This document shows positions 24,160 to 32,939 of a stretch of 47,311 nt of DNA, piece after piece (the stretch's first letter is position 1; each line of letters starts with the position of its first letter). Origin of the DNA: Methylococcaceae bacterium UBA4132 (GTDB lineage Bacteria; Pseudomonadota; Gammaproteobacteria; Methylococcales; Methylomonadaceae). The position numbers and the translations under genes were made by a program. The DNA lies in contig DFWO01000033.1 in NCBI GenBank assembly GCA_002380945.1, forward strand, positions 6,532 to 53,842. The letters run 5' to 3'. Under the pieces are notes generated by a model. It searched no databases and had not been told where the DNA came from. It saw nothing but the letters and a program-made list of their open reading frames with translations.

Positions 24160-27100
24160 ATGACCGCCTACTTCGCCCCACTCATTAATCAACTCAGCCG
24201 ACGTTCCGCAGAAGCCACGCTCAGTATTTTGGGCATTAGCCATCCCGCATTACGGCAATTTTTATCTCAACAATTTAATTTGCCATTCGGTAACGACAAC
24301 AATTTTTTAGCTGATCCTGTTTTTGAAGCGATTTTTGGCTGGGAGGAAGCGCATCAAACACTGGAGCATTTAGCGGGTTCGTTGTTGGAACGGGCATTAA
24401 TTGATGCAATGGATAAACCGCCTAACGACTTAAAGGCGTATGCGTTTCGTAAAACATGGAAGCCCTATCAACATCAACGGCAGGCATGGGAAAAATTAGC
24501 GGCAACCGAGCCGCAATCCGTGGTTATTACCAGCGGGACAGGCTCGGGCAAAACTGAATGTTTTATGATTCCTGTGTTGAATGATTTGGTGCGCCGTTAT
24601 GACCAGCAACAGCAACGCTTAATAGGCGTACAAGCCTTATTTATCTATCCCTTAAACGCGCTGATTAACAGCCAACGCGACCGATTACGCGCATGGACTC
24701 ACGCCTTTGATGACAATATTCGTTTTTGTTTATACAACGGTAATACCGAAGAAAAAGTTGCCGCAAGTTTTCAAAAAGACACCCCGAATGAGATTTTATC
24801 GCGTGAACTATTACGCAAAGAACCATCGCCTTTGTTAGTGACTAACACCACCATGCTGGAATATATGTTAGTGCGGCAAGTGGACGCGCCGATTTTAGAA
24901 AAATCTCAAGGACAATTACGCTGGATTATTATTGATGAAGCGCACAGTTATCTAGGTTCACAAGCCGCTGAATTGTCGTTGTTATTACGCCGCGTGTTAC
25001 ACAGTTTTGGTGTGAACGCGGATAGTGTATGTTTTATTGCGACTTCTGCCACGATTGGTGATAAAGACAACAGCGTTTTGCAAAGCTATCTAGCAGATTT
25101 AGCTGGTATAGATATTAACAGGGTCACAGTGATTGGTGGCAAACGTGCTATTCCCGATTTACCCAAACAGTTCAGCCATAATTATTCAGCGGCGAGTTTG
25201 CAAGATTTACAAACGATAGACAACGATGTTCGTTATCACGCGCTAGCCACTCAGCCCACCAGCTTAAAACTACGCGAGCATTTCACCAGCGACAATACGC
25301 CAAAAACGCTCACTCAGCTCAGTAGTGTATTGAAAACTACACAACAAGATACCTTGGCATGGTTGGATGTTTGCACTAGCGCAGTTTATAACGACACTCC
25401 ATTTTTGCCGCTACGCGCCCATTTATTCCATCAAGTGATTAATGGCTTGTGGTGTTGTGTGGATAGTAACTGTCCAGAAAAAACCAAGACCCTATTAGCA
25501 GATAGTTGGCAGTTCGGCATGGTGTATAGCCAACAACGTGAAGTCTGTTCATGCGGCGCACCTGTTTATGAGCTGGTGTTTTGTACCGATTGCAACAGCC
25601 CACATTTACAAGTCCATAAAACTAACATGCGGCAGTTACTACAAGTCTCACGCGAAACGATTGATGAATTCAGTCTGCATATTGAAAGCGACTCTGATGA
25701 AGAGGATGATACGCCGTCCACGCCTCAACACAGTGAAATCGTGGTATTAACTGCCCATGCGACCACATTAACCCAAAAGTTCTACTTATCCAAACAGCGT
25801 GACTTGGGAGACGATAAAGACAGTATCATCGTTTATATTGTCAACAAAGAAGATGAAACTTGCGGTGACTGCGGCTTTGAAGGTAATAAAAATTCCCGTG
25901 CTTTTCGCCGCTGTTTATTGGGTACGCCGTTTTATGTCAGCAACACGCTTCCGACCTTGCTGGAATTTTGTCCAGATGGTGATAGCCCTTTAGATAGTCC
26001 CGCACGCGGCAGACGCTTAATTACTTTTACGGATAGTCGCCAAGGTACAGCACGGCTGGCAATCAAAGTTCAACAAGATTCAGAACGTAATCGGGTGCGT
26101 GGTTTGGTGTATGAAATCGCCGCCAGACAGTTTAGCCAAACCAACAGCGAAGAACAGCTTAAATTAAAACAAGAGCGGGATACATGGTTAGCAAAAGCAG
26201 AAGAGCATAGAAATCTTCTGGATATTGTAGAAATGTGTCGTCAGGCAGCCCATAGATTAGATGAACAACTGGAGCAGTTAAGCAAACCGCAACCAATAAC
26301 ATGGCAAGACATCATTAGCGAACTACAAGACCAGCCTGATATTGCTAACTTCATGTTTGATTATTACTACAGTCTTAATCGTGACGTGTTTGTTGACAGG
26401 AGAACTCTCGCCACCACCTTGATGCTACGCCTGTTTTATAACCGCCCTAAACGTGCCAACAGCTTAGAAACGCTAGGCTTAGTGGCTGTACAGTATCCCG
26501 CATTGCAACAAATCATTAAAGCACCTAAAGAATGTGAGCAACTCAAGTTATCGTTATCAGAGTGGCAAGATTTTCTAAAAATCTGCCTTGATTTTTATGT
26601 ACGCGGGGCATTTGTCAGCGTGCCGCTGGATTGGAAAAACTGGTTAGGCATGACCATACATCCCAGAGCCATACTTGCCCAAGACTCCAAAGAAAAAGGA
26701 ACACGCTGGGCTTCGGTACGAAAAGGTAAAAACCGCCAACATCGCTTAATTCGTATTTTGGCTTACGCATTAAAATTGTCGGTGGAGCGTAAAGACCACG
26801 AAGACCGACTAAATGAACTCATGCGTTTAGCGTGGCTTGCCTTAACGCAAACCACCCAAATTTTAACACCCGTAGCAGGTACGCAAACCTACCAACTTAA
26901 ACCTGAACAAATGGCGTTTTCTTGTATGCAGAGCGCGTGGCTATGTCCTGTTACTCATCGCTTGTTAGATACAACATTCAAAGGTGTCACACCGTATTTA
27001 CCGCATCATCCAGAATCACATACCGCTGAATGTAAAAAACTGGTTATGCCCGTTTTGCCTTATCAACACGGTTTTAACTCTGAAGCAGAACAACTTAGCT

Positions 27101-29127
27101 ATATCAGAACGTGGATTGCCAATAACCCCGATATTGCCGAGTTACGCAAACAAAATTTATGGACAGATTTAAGCGACCGCATCGTCGAAGGCGGGGTATT
27201 TTTCCGTACCGCAGAACATTCGGCTCAACAACCCGCTGAACGCTTGCAGCACTTTGAAAAGCAATTCAAAGCCGAACAACTCAATGTATTAAGTTGTTCT
27301 ACGACAATGGAAATGGGCGTGGATATAGGCGGCATTACTGCCGTTGCTATGAACAACGTACCACCGCATCCTGCCAATTATCTACAACGGGCTGGACGTG
27401 CGGGACGGCGACAAGAACGTCGCGCCATTGCTTTTACTATCTGCAAAGACAATCCGCATGAACGCAGTGTGTTTAATCAACCGTTGTGGGCATTTACCAC
27501 GCATATTAGACCGCCTTCTATTACGCTGAGCAGTGAGAAAATAGTTATTCGTCATCTGCATTCAATGTTACTGAGTTATTTTCTTAAACACGTTACCGAT
27601 GTGCAGACAGGCAATAATTTGAAGCTAACTAGCGGCTGGTTTTTTACCGATAAAGTCCAGATTTTTTGTACATGGCTAGACTCATCTGCGGCTGATACGC
27701 CAAAAAACTTAGCGAACGGCTTGAGAGCTTTGGTAAAAGGCAGTGCATTACAAGGCAAGCACACACTCACCTTGTTAAAAAATTGCAAAGAGGCGATTAC
27801 TGCCGTTACCGATAATTGGCTGGCTGAATATGAACCCTTGAAACAAGAACACGATGCTTTAACCGCCACTAATCTAAACGACCCTTACGCAAAACGGGTA
27901 AAAAAAGATTTAGAGCGGTTAACCGATGGCTACTTGTTAAGTGAATTGGCAACGCGCGGATTTTTACCCAGTTATGGTTTTCCAACGGGTGTTGCTAGTT
28001 TAGATGTCTATAGTATTGAAGATTACAAACGCTCAAAACGAGAAGACAAACAACGGGATGATAACTTGTCCATGATTCGCGCTAAACCTAGCCGTGATTT
28101 ATCGGTAGCGATTCGAGAATACGCACCTAGCAACGATGTGGTACTGAATGGTTTGGTGTATCGCAGTGGTGGTCTAACCATGAACTGGCATACCGATAGC
28201 AGCCAATTTTCAGAAACGCAAAAGCTGATGAAAATAGGGCGATGTGTTAAATGCGGAGCTATGAAACAGAGTTTTAGCAGTCAGTTTCCTACCCGTTGTC
28301 AGTGTGGCGCAAAATTTTTACCAACTGAATGCCTTGAGTTTATAGAGCCTGCTGGTTTTGCTGTGGATTTTTACAGTACGCCGACTACTGATGTGTCTTT
28401 GCAACACTATGTGCCTGTCCAAGAACCTTGGGTGTGTGCAAACGGTGAGCTAAAACAGGACTGGTTTGGCTGTTATCGCACCGACACACAAGGCAGTATT
28501 TTTTATCATAGCTCAGGTGAACACGGACACGGTTATGCTTTATGTTGGCGATGTGGACGGGCTGAGTCAATGGGCGAAGGCAATGGTATTTTTTCAAAAC
28601 CACACCAGAAATTACGCGGTAGTCCCGCAGGAAAACTGGAAAAACATTGTGACGGCAATGAAAGTGATTTTTCTATAAAACGTGATTTGCACTTAGGCTA
28701 TGTCGATAACACCGATGTCTTAGAATTGTATTTGAAACACAGCGACCCAGAGGCTTATCTCAATCACAATAATGAAACCGATAAACAAATTGCATGGACG
28801 TTGGCAGTGGTGTTGCGGCAGGCACTAGCGGATAGTTTAGGTATTGCCAGTGATGAGTTGGGTTTTACCGTTAAACCCACTAAATTAGCGGATTATTCCG
28901 ATGCAGTAGCGGCTATTGTTATTTATGATGTGTGCAGTGGTGGCGGTGGTTTTGCGTGTTCTGCTCAATATTATTTTGCTGAGATGTTTGATAAGGCACG
29001 GGGGTATCTGGATTGCAGTTGTGCGGGCGTTTGTCAAAACTGCTTACTAGGTTTCGATACCCGTTTTTGTTTGAATTATTTAAACCGTTTAGCTGCGGTG
29101 CAGTTTTTACAGGGAGGGTTAGCATGA
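24160..29127 (+). CDS. druE: Probable Druantia DruE: large DEAD/DEAH helicase with C-terminal DUF1998-type zinc region
   Basis: A 1655-residue superfamily 2 helicase. Motif I TSGTGSGKTE (124-133), motif II IIIDEAHSY (256-264), motif III IATSATIG (293-300), a helicase C domain with TTMEMGVDIGG (near 1048) and motif VI QRAGRAGRRQER (near 1075) are intact. A very long insertion (about 300-1040) with a CGDCGF zinc-ribbon-like segment separates the two RecA lobes. A second zinc region contains CVKCGAMKQ and CQCGAKF. The C-terminus carries VCSGGGGFACSAQ and CSCAGVCQNCLLG, the DUF1998/MrfA-like signature. This combination and the DruH-like partner indicate Druantia type III, an anti-phage system of unknown mechanism. 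DISARM DrmA and Dpd helicases share DUF1998, but their partner genes are absent. Confidence 0.82.
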   Translation: MTAYFAPLINQLSRRSAEATLSILGISHPALRQFLSQQFNLPFGNDNNFLADPVFEAIFGWEEAHQTLEHLAGSLLERALIDAMDKPPNDLKAYAFRKTWKPYQHQRQAWEKLAATEPQSVVITSGTGSGKTECFMIPVLNDLVRRYDQQQQRLIGVQALFIYPLNALINSQRDRLRAWTHAFDDNIRFCLYNGNTEEKVAASFQKDTPNEILSRELLRKEPSPLLVTNTTMLEYMLVRQVDAPILEKSQGQLRWIIIDEAHSYLGSQAAELSLLLRRVLHSFGVNADSVCFIATSATIGDKDNSVLQSYLADLAGIDINRVTVIGGKRAIPDLPKQFSHNYSAASLQDLQTIDNDVRYHALATQPTSLKLREHFTSDNTPKTLTQLSSVLKTTQQDTLAWLDVCTSAVYNDTPFLPLRAHLFHQVINGLWCCVDSNCPEKTKTLLADSWQFGMVYSQQREVCSCGAPVYELVFCTDCNSPHLQVHKTNMRQLLQVSRETIDEFSLHIESDSDEEDDTPSTPQHSEIVVLTAHATTLTQKFYLSKQRDLGDDKDSIIVYIVNKEDETCGDCGFEGNKNSRAFRRCLLGTPFYVSNTLPTLLEFCPDGDSPLDSPARGRRLITFTDSRQGTARLAIKVQQDSERNRVRGLVYEIAARQFSQTNSEEQLKLKQERDTWLAKAEEHRNLLDIVEMCRQAAHRLDEQLEQLSKPQPITWQDIISELQDQPDIANFMFDYYYSLNRDVFVDRRTLATTLMLRLFYNRPKRANSLETLGLVAVQYPALQQIIKAPKECEQLKLSLSEWQDFLKICLDFYVRGAFVSVPLDWKNWLGMTIHPRAILAQDSKEKGTRWASVRKGKNRQHRLIRILAYALKLSVERKDHEDRLNELMRLAWLALTQTTQILTPVAGTQTYQLKPEQMAFSCMQSAWLCPVTHRLLDTTFKGVTPYLPHHPESHTAECKKLVMPVLPYQHGFNSEAEQLSYIRTWIANNPDIAELRKQNLWTDLSDRIVEGGVFFRTAEHSAQQPAERLQHFEKQFKAEQLNVLSCSTTMEMGVDIGGITAVAMNNVPPHPANYLQRAGRAGRRQERRAIAFTICKDNPHERSVFNQPLWAFTTHIRPPSITLSSEKIVIRHLHSMLLSYFLKHVTDVQTGNNLKLTSGWFFTDKVQIFCTWLDSSAADTPKNLANGLRALVKGSALQGKHTLTLLKNCKEAITAVTDNWLAEYEPLKQEHDALTATNLNDPYAKRVKKDLERLTDGYLLSELATRGFLPSYGFPTGVASLDVYSIEDYKRSKREDKQRDDNLSMIRAKPSRDLSVAIREYAPSNDVVLNGLVYRSGGLTMNWHTDSSQFSETQKLMKIGRCVKCGAMKQSFSSQFPTRCQCGAKFLPTECLEFIEPAGFAVDFYSTPTTDVSLQHYVPVQEPWVCANGELKQDWFGCYRTDTQGSIFYHSSGEHGHGYALCWRCGRAESMGEGNGIFSKPHQKLRGSPAGKLEKHCDGNESDFSIKRDLHLGYVDNTDVLELYLKHSDPEAYLNHNNETDKQIAWTLAVVLRQALADSLGIASDELGFTVKPTKLADYSDAVAAIVIYDVCSGGGGFACSAQYYFAEMFDKARGYLDCSCAGVCQNCLLGFDTRFCLNYLNRLAAVQFLQGGLA

Positions 29128-29261
29128 GTCTCAATCCTAAGCCTAACGGTATATTGGCAAGGTACGCCACCATGTTGGTATCATCTCTACCAATAATCAG
29201 GCACTGTTGTCGTGGTCTGATAAATTCAGCTTACACCAACACTTCTTCTGCATTCGGTTGA
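29124..29261 (+). pseudogene. Possible truncated third ORF coupled to druE
   Basis: An ATG overlaps the druE stop in an ATGA arrangement and is preceded by AGGGAGGGTT, a strong ribosome-binding site. It opens a 45-residue ORF beginning SLNPKPNGILARYATML. In a different frame the next 100 bases encode a peptide with STNNQALLSWSDKFSL, suggesting a frameshift. The ORF runs 31 bases into the 3' end of the convergent decarboxylase gene. The strong coupling signal with so little coding sequence behind it suggests the start of a gene cut away by a deletion. I do not recognise the fragment. Confidence 0.35.
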
Positions 29262-30454
29262 CTTAAAAACGCGTTAGGGCTGGCGGTTAAGCCGTACGCA
29301 CCCGATTGATAGACGACGACTAAATCGCCGACTTCTGCCACGGGTAACAATATTTTATCGGCAAGAATATCCAATGGCGTACACAAACAGCCGACTACAT
29401 TAACGATTTCTTGTTGCTCAGCGTACATTTTATTGCCGATGGAGACAGGATAATTTTTACGAATGACTTGCCCAAAATTACCCGATGCGGCGAGATGGTG
29501 ATGCAAGCCTCCATCGACGACTAAATAAACTTGTCCACGCGAGATTTTTTTATCTATCACTTGGCAAACATAAACCCCCGCTTCGCCGACCAAATAACGC
29601 CCTAGTTCAATAATAAGCTCAGCGTGTGGTTGTGCGGCTTTGAATTTTTCCATCTGCACAGTAAGTGCGTCGCTGACTTGTTGAGTATTTAACGGGGTTT
29701 CGCCTGCAAAATAAGGAATACCATAACCACCGCCGATGTTGAGTTTTTTAATGCCATTAGGGCAAAAGTCCAACAGCCGCAATGCCAACGCGATACTTTG
29801 TTGTTGCGCTTCAATAAGGGCTTCGGCTTTTAAATTTTGTGAGCCACTGTAAATATGAAAGCCTTGAAAATCCAGTGATAAGGCGTGTACTCGTCTTAAC
29901 ACGGCGGGCAGTTGTTCTTCATCAATGCCAAAGGGTTTTGCACCGCCGCCCATTTTCATCCCTGAGCTTTTTAATTCAAAAGCTGGATTAATGCGTATCG
30001 CGACCGATGCGGTAATGCCAATGTGTGCCGATAACTGAGCGATAGTTTCCAGTTCGTTGAACGATTCGACATTGATGGTAATACCTGCCGCAATGGCTTG
30101 GCTTAGTTCAGCAGAGCGTTTACCTGGTCCTGCTATACTGATGTGTTGAGCAGGCATGGCAGTATCCAATGCCGTTTTCATTTCTGCTACCGATGCCACA
30201 TCAAAACCATCAACTAAGCCCGCCATAAGCTGAACAACCGCAGGCATGGGATTAGCTTTTAACGCGTAATGAATTTTTAACTCGGCTGGCATCTGTTGGC
30301 GTAATTCTGCCATACGATGAATGATAGCTTGTCGGTCATACGCATAAAATGGTGTTTTACCGACACGACTGACTAGGCGGGTTAATTCCATGCCACCGAT
30401 GACCAGTTGATTATTGATGCACTGTTTATGTTGCATGGAAGGATGTTTTGTCAT
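29231..30454 (-). CDS. PLP-dependent decarboxylase, exosortase A system-associated
   Basis: A 407-residue fold-type III PLP enzyme of the diaminopimelate/ornithine decarboxylase family. HYALKANPMPAVVQ carries the PLP-binding Lys (near 64), GFDVASVAEMK, GFHIYSGSQN, the phosphate-binding LNIGGGYGIPYF, ELGRYLVGEAGVYV and the C-terminal YQSGAYGLTASPNAFL are all in place. It overlaps the acyl-CoA ligase gene by four bases. This pairing is that of the exosortase A (EpsH) associated decarboxylase (TIGR03099-like) and ligase. Those genes sit in extracellular polysaccharide/PEP-CTERM loci in many gammaproteobacteria; the substrate is unknown. Confidence 0.88.
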   Translation of the reverse strand: MTKHPSMQHKQCINNQLVIGGMELTRLVSRVGKTPFYAYDRQAIIHRMAELRQQMPAELKIHYALKANPMPAVVQLMAGLVDGFDVASVAEMKTALDTAMPAQHISIAGPGKRSAELSQAIAAGITINVESFNELETIAQLSAHIGITASVAIRINPAFELKSSGMKMGGGAKPFGIDEEQLPAVLRRVHALSLDFQGFHIYSGSQNLKAEALIEAQQQSIALALRLLDFCPNGIKKLNIGGGYGIPYFAGETPLNTQQVSDALTVQMEKFKAAQPHAELIIELGRYLVGEAGVYVCQVIDKKISRGQVYLVVDGGLHHHLAASGNFGQVIRKNYPVSIGNKMYAEQQEIVNVVGCLCTPLDILADKILLPVAEVGDLVVVYQSGAYGLTASPNAFLSQPNAEEVLV

Positions 30455-32031
30455 GATTGAAAAATAAAGGCAAATTGTTGAGCTAAGACTTTACGGTCAA
30501 TTTTTCCGTTCGGATTTTTCGGCAAACTGGGCATAACGACTAGCTTGGCAGGCTGCATAAAGTTGGGTAATTGCGCTTGGCAATGTTTCATTAACAGAGT
30601 TTCATCGTATTGGTCTGGATGTTCTAAGCTTAGCACCACTAACACGGCTTGCCCTAAACTATCATGTTCTATGCCAATGGCGGCGGCTTCTTTGGCAACG
30701 CCTGAGCTATAAATCACTTCTTCAATTTCAGTCGGGCTAATGCGATAGCCTGAGCTTTTAATCATGTCATCTTTGCGTCCAACAAAATACAAATAACCGT
30801 CTTCATCCATGGTCACGGTATCACCCGACCACACAGCAATCTCAGTAAAGGGCAAAGCAGCTAGCTGATTGGGTACAGGTTTAAAACGTTCAGCGGTTTT
30901 TATTGCATCATTCCAATAACCCATTGCTACTAACGAACCACGGTGAACTAATTCGCCTGCTTCGTGCGGCACACAGGGCGAACCATCCTCGCGCACGACT
31001 AATATATCGGCATTGGGTATGGCTTTGCCGATGGAATCGGGGCGTTTATCTAATTGGTCTGGCGGTAAGTAAGTAGAACGAAACGCCTCAGTTAAACCGT
31101 ACATTAAAAAAAACTGCCCATTTGGTACCCGCTGACGAATCGCTGCTAACACCGATTTAGGCATTTTTCCGCCTGAGTTAGTCAGATAGCGTAAATGCTC
31201 ATTAATACTGGCTGACCATTCCAGTTTTGCTAGTTGCGCCCATAACGGCGGCACACACGCCAGCCCTGTAATTTTCTGTGTTTCTAATACAGTCAGGACA
31301 TCACGCGGCAATAAATAATCCAGCAATACGCAACATGCTCCGTTGAGTAACGCGCTGAGCAGTTGATTTAAGCCATAATCAAAACTAAACGGCAGTACAG
31401 CTAATAAACGATCTTGTTCAGTAATGTGTAAATATTCACTGACGCTTTTTGCCCCTGTCACTAAATTACGGTGCGATAACACCACACCTTTCGGCTTGCC
31501 CGTACTGCCTGAGGTGTACAAAATCGCTGCCATGTCGGTGTCGATAATATGTGGTGTCATCTGTGTTGTAGCGCGATGTAAATAATCATCCCAACCCAGC
31601 ATGATTTGCGTATCGTTTGTTGTCGTAGGCGTATCGCTATCGACTAAAACAATGGTATGTAAATCAGGACAGTTTTCCAACGTAGTCGCGAGACTTTGCA
31701 AGCGACTGGATGAGGTAATTAGAATATGAACGGTACAGTCATTAAGAATATAAGCCACTTGCGGAGCTTTTAATACGGGATTAATCGGTACAAATACACC
31801 GCCCGCCAAACTAATCGCCAACAAACTACTCACCGTTTCCACTTGTTTGGGCAAAAAAACTGCTACGCGTTGCCTAGGTTTTAAATGGATGCCCATTAAA
31901 GCCGATGCTTGTTGTTGCACTTGTTCTGCAAGCTGGTCATAACTTATTGTGGTTTTTTTATGAACGATGGCAGGTCTATGCGGCTGCTGTTGAGTAGATT
32001 TGCACAGCAAGTGGTGAAGTAACGTTGGCAT
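30451..32031 (-). CDS. Acyl-CoA ligase (AMP-forming), exosortase A system-associated
   Basis: A 526-residue ANL-superfamily adenylate-forming enzyme. The P-loop-like ILYTSGSTGKPKGVVLSHRN (residues ~167-186), MYGLTEAFRSTYL (A5), the WSGDTVTMDEDGYLYFVGR segment (A7/A8) and the C-terminal Lys in NPNGKIDRKVLA (A10) are all present, so it should be active. It activates a carboxylic acid as an acyl adenylate for transfer to CoA or a carrier protein. It is the first gene of a coupled pair with the decarboxylase and fits the exosortase A associated ligase (TIGR03098-like). No acyl carrier protein, exosortase or PEP-CTERM gene is next to it. Confidence 0.88.
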   Translation of the reverse strand: MPTLLHHLLCKSTQQQPHRPAIVHKKTTISYDQLAEQVQQQASALMGIHLKPRQRVAVFLPKQVETVSSLLAISLAGGVFVPINPVLKAPQVAYILNDCTVHILITSSSRLQSLATTLENCPDLHTIVLVDSDTPTTTNDTQIMLGWDDYLHRATTQMTPHIIDTDMAAILYTSGSTGKPKGVVLSHRNLVTGAKSVSEYLHITEQDRLLAVLPFSFDYGLNQLLSALLNGACCVLLDYLLPRDVLTVLETQKITGLACVPPLWAQLAKLEWSASINEHLRYLTNSGGKMPKSVLAAIRQRVPNGQFFLMYGLTEAFRSTYLPPDQLDKRPDSIGKAIPNADILVVREDGSPCVPHEAGELVHRGSLVAMGYWNDAIKTAERFKPVPNQLAALPFTEIAVWSGDTVTMDEDGYLYFVGRKDDMIKSSGYRISPTEIEEVIYSSGVAKEAAAIGIEHDSLGQAVLVVLSLEHPDQYDETLLMKHCQAQLPNFMQPAKLVVMPSLPKNPNGKIDRKVLAQQFAFIFQS

Positions 32032-32226
32032 GGCTTAACTCGCGGGTGAACAAGGTATTTCTCGTTGTGATTCTAACAGCTTCACTTAAAAAACTGCTTA
32101 TTTTTAAAACGATTAGCTTTAGTATGGCAATGCAGTAGAGTGATAATATGAACTTATTATGATTTCAACTGTATCAGTTTATATAATTGTTCAAAGAAGA
32201 ACCCACCGAAATAAAGGTTAATCATC

Positions 32227-32397
32227 ATGAAGCACATTTATCACAGCATCTGTCATGAAGCCTCAGGCGTGTGGATCGCCGTTTCAGAACTCACCCAAGG
32301 GCAAGGCAAATATTCATACCGTACATTATTGGCAACTAGCTTATTAAGTTACGCTACAGCTATTGATTCTTCTAAGTGCCTATGTAACATCAAATAA
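32227..32397 (+). pseudogene. ESPR signal-peptide stub of a lost type V (autotransporter-type) adhesin
   Basis: A 56-residue ORF with an AAAGG-type ribosome-binding site. MKHIYHSICHEASGVWIAVS matches the Extended Signal Peptide Region of type V secreted proteins (typically MNKIYRxIWNxxxGxWVAVSE). It is followed by the basic ELTQGQGKYSYRT stretch and a hydrophobic segment LLATSLLSYATAI. The reading frame stops where the passenger domain should begin. Only the export signal remains, so the gene is probably a remnant of a large adhesin or haemagglutinin gene removed by deletion. Confidence 0.65.
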
Positions 32398-32559
32398 TAA
32401 TATCAAATCACTCAGTATTTAAGACTACCAGTTTTTCTATCAATACCTAACGAAGCCATTAATATTGAATAACCGAATGCTTCCTTGCTTAATCGCGTGA
32501 TTGGACAAGAGCGAACTCACTGACCGATTCCAGCCTTACTTCGCTTCCATAACGTAGCT

Positions 32560-32820
32560 AGTATCAGATTAACTTGTGTCAGTAAATTGGACTTTTTACA
32601 GCGTTTTTACATGCGACAAAACATGCCATGTATTCTGATACCGTTGCCATTGGTTATCATATCCACACAAGCCTTTTAACGGCGTTATAGTCATAAGTCA
32701 GCAGAAAGGTTTTTGTTGAACAAACCTCATTATAGCAACAATACCGTTTTATCCCTTGCTCCGTACAACTAGATTTGGTGATTTTATTGCTACTACAGTT
32801 CGGACAGTCGATTTCTTAAT
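32560..32820 (-). mobile_element. Degraded IS1-family transposase (InsA) remnant
   Basis: Read on the minus strand, IDCPNCSSNKITKSS followed by IKRYCCYNEVCSTKTFLLTY forms a zinc-ribbon as in IS1 InsA. After a frameshift and stop at 32657 comes NGNGIRIHG, like the NGSGIRDTGR helix-turn-helix of IS1 InsA, and then KKSNLLTQVN, also an IS1-like string. No start codon and several stops are present, so it is dead. Terminal inverted repeats were not found. The DNA between this and 32400 is probably a continuation of the same element but is too degraded to read. Confidence 0.5.
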
Positions 32821-32939
32821 AATATGTCAACATCAATAATACTGTAAACTATGGCTCTGACCCACTACCTGCCTGCATCAAACACATAGTAAAATAAAAA
32901 ATATTGGCTAATATTCATTCAAATTCTTCTGGTATCGCC

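Noticed and set aside
24160..29127. DISARM DrmA or Dpd-system helicase
   Set aside because: The DUF1998-type end is shared, but no DrmB, DrmC, methylase or Dpd partner is present and the partner gene looks like DruH.
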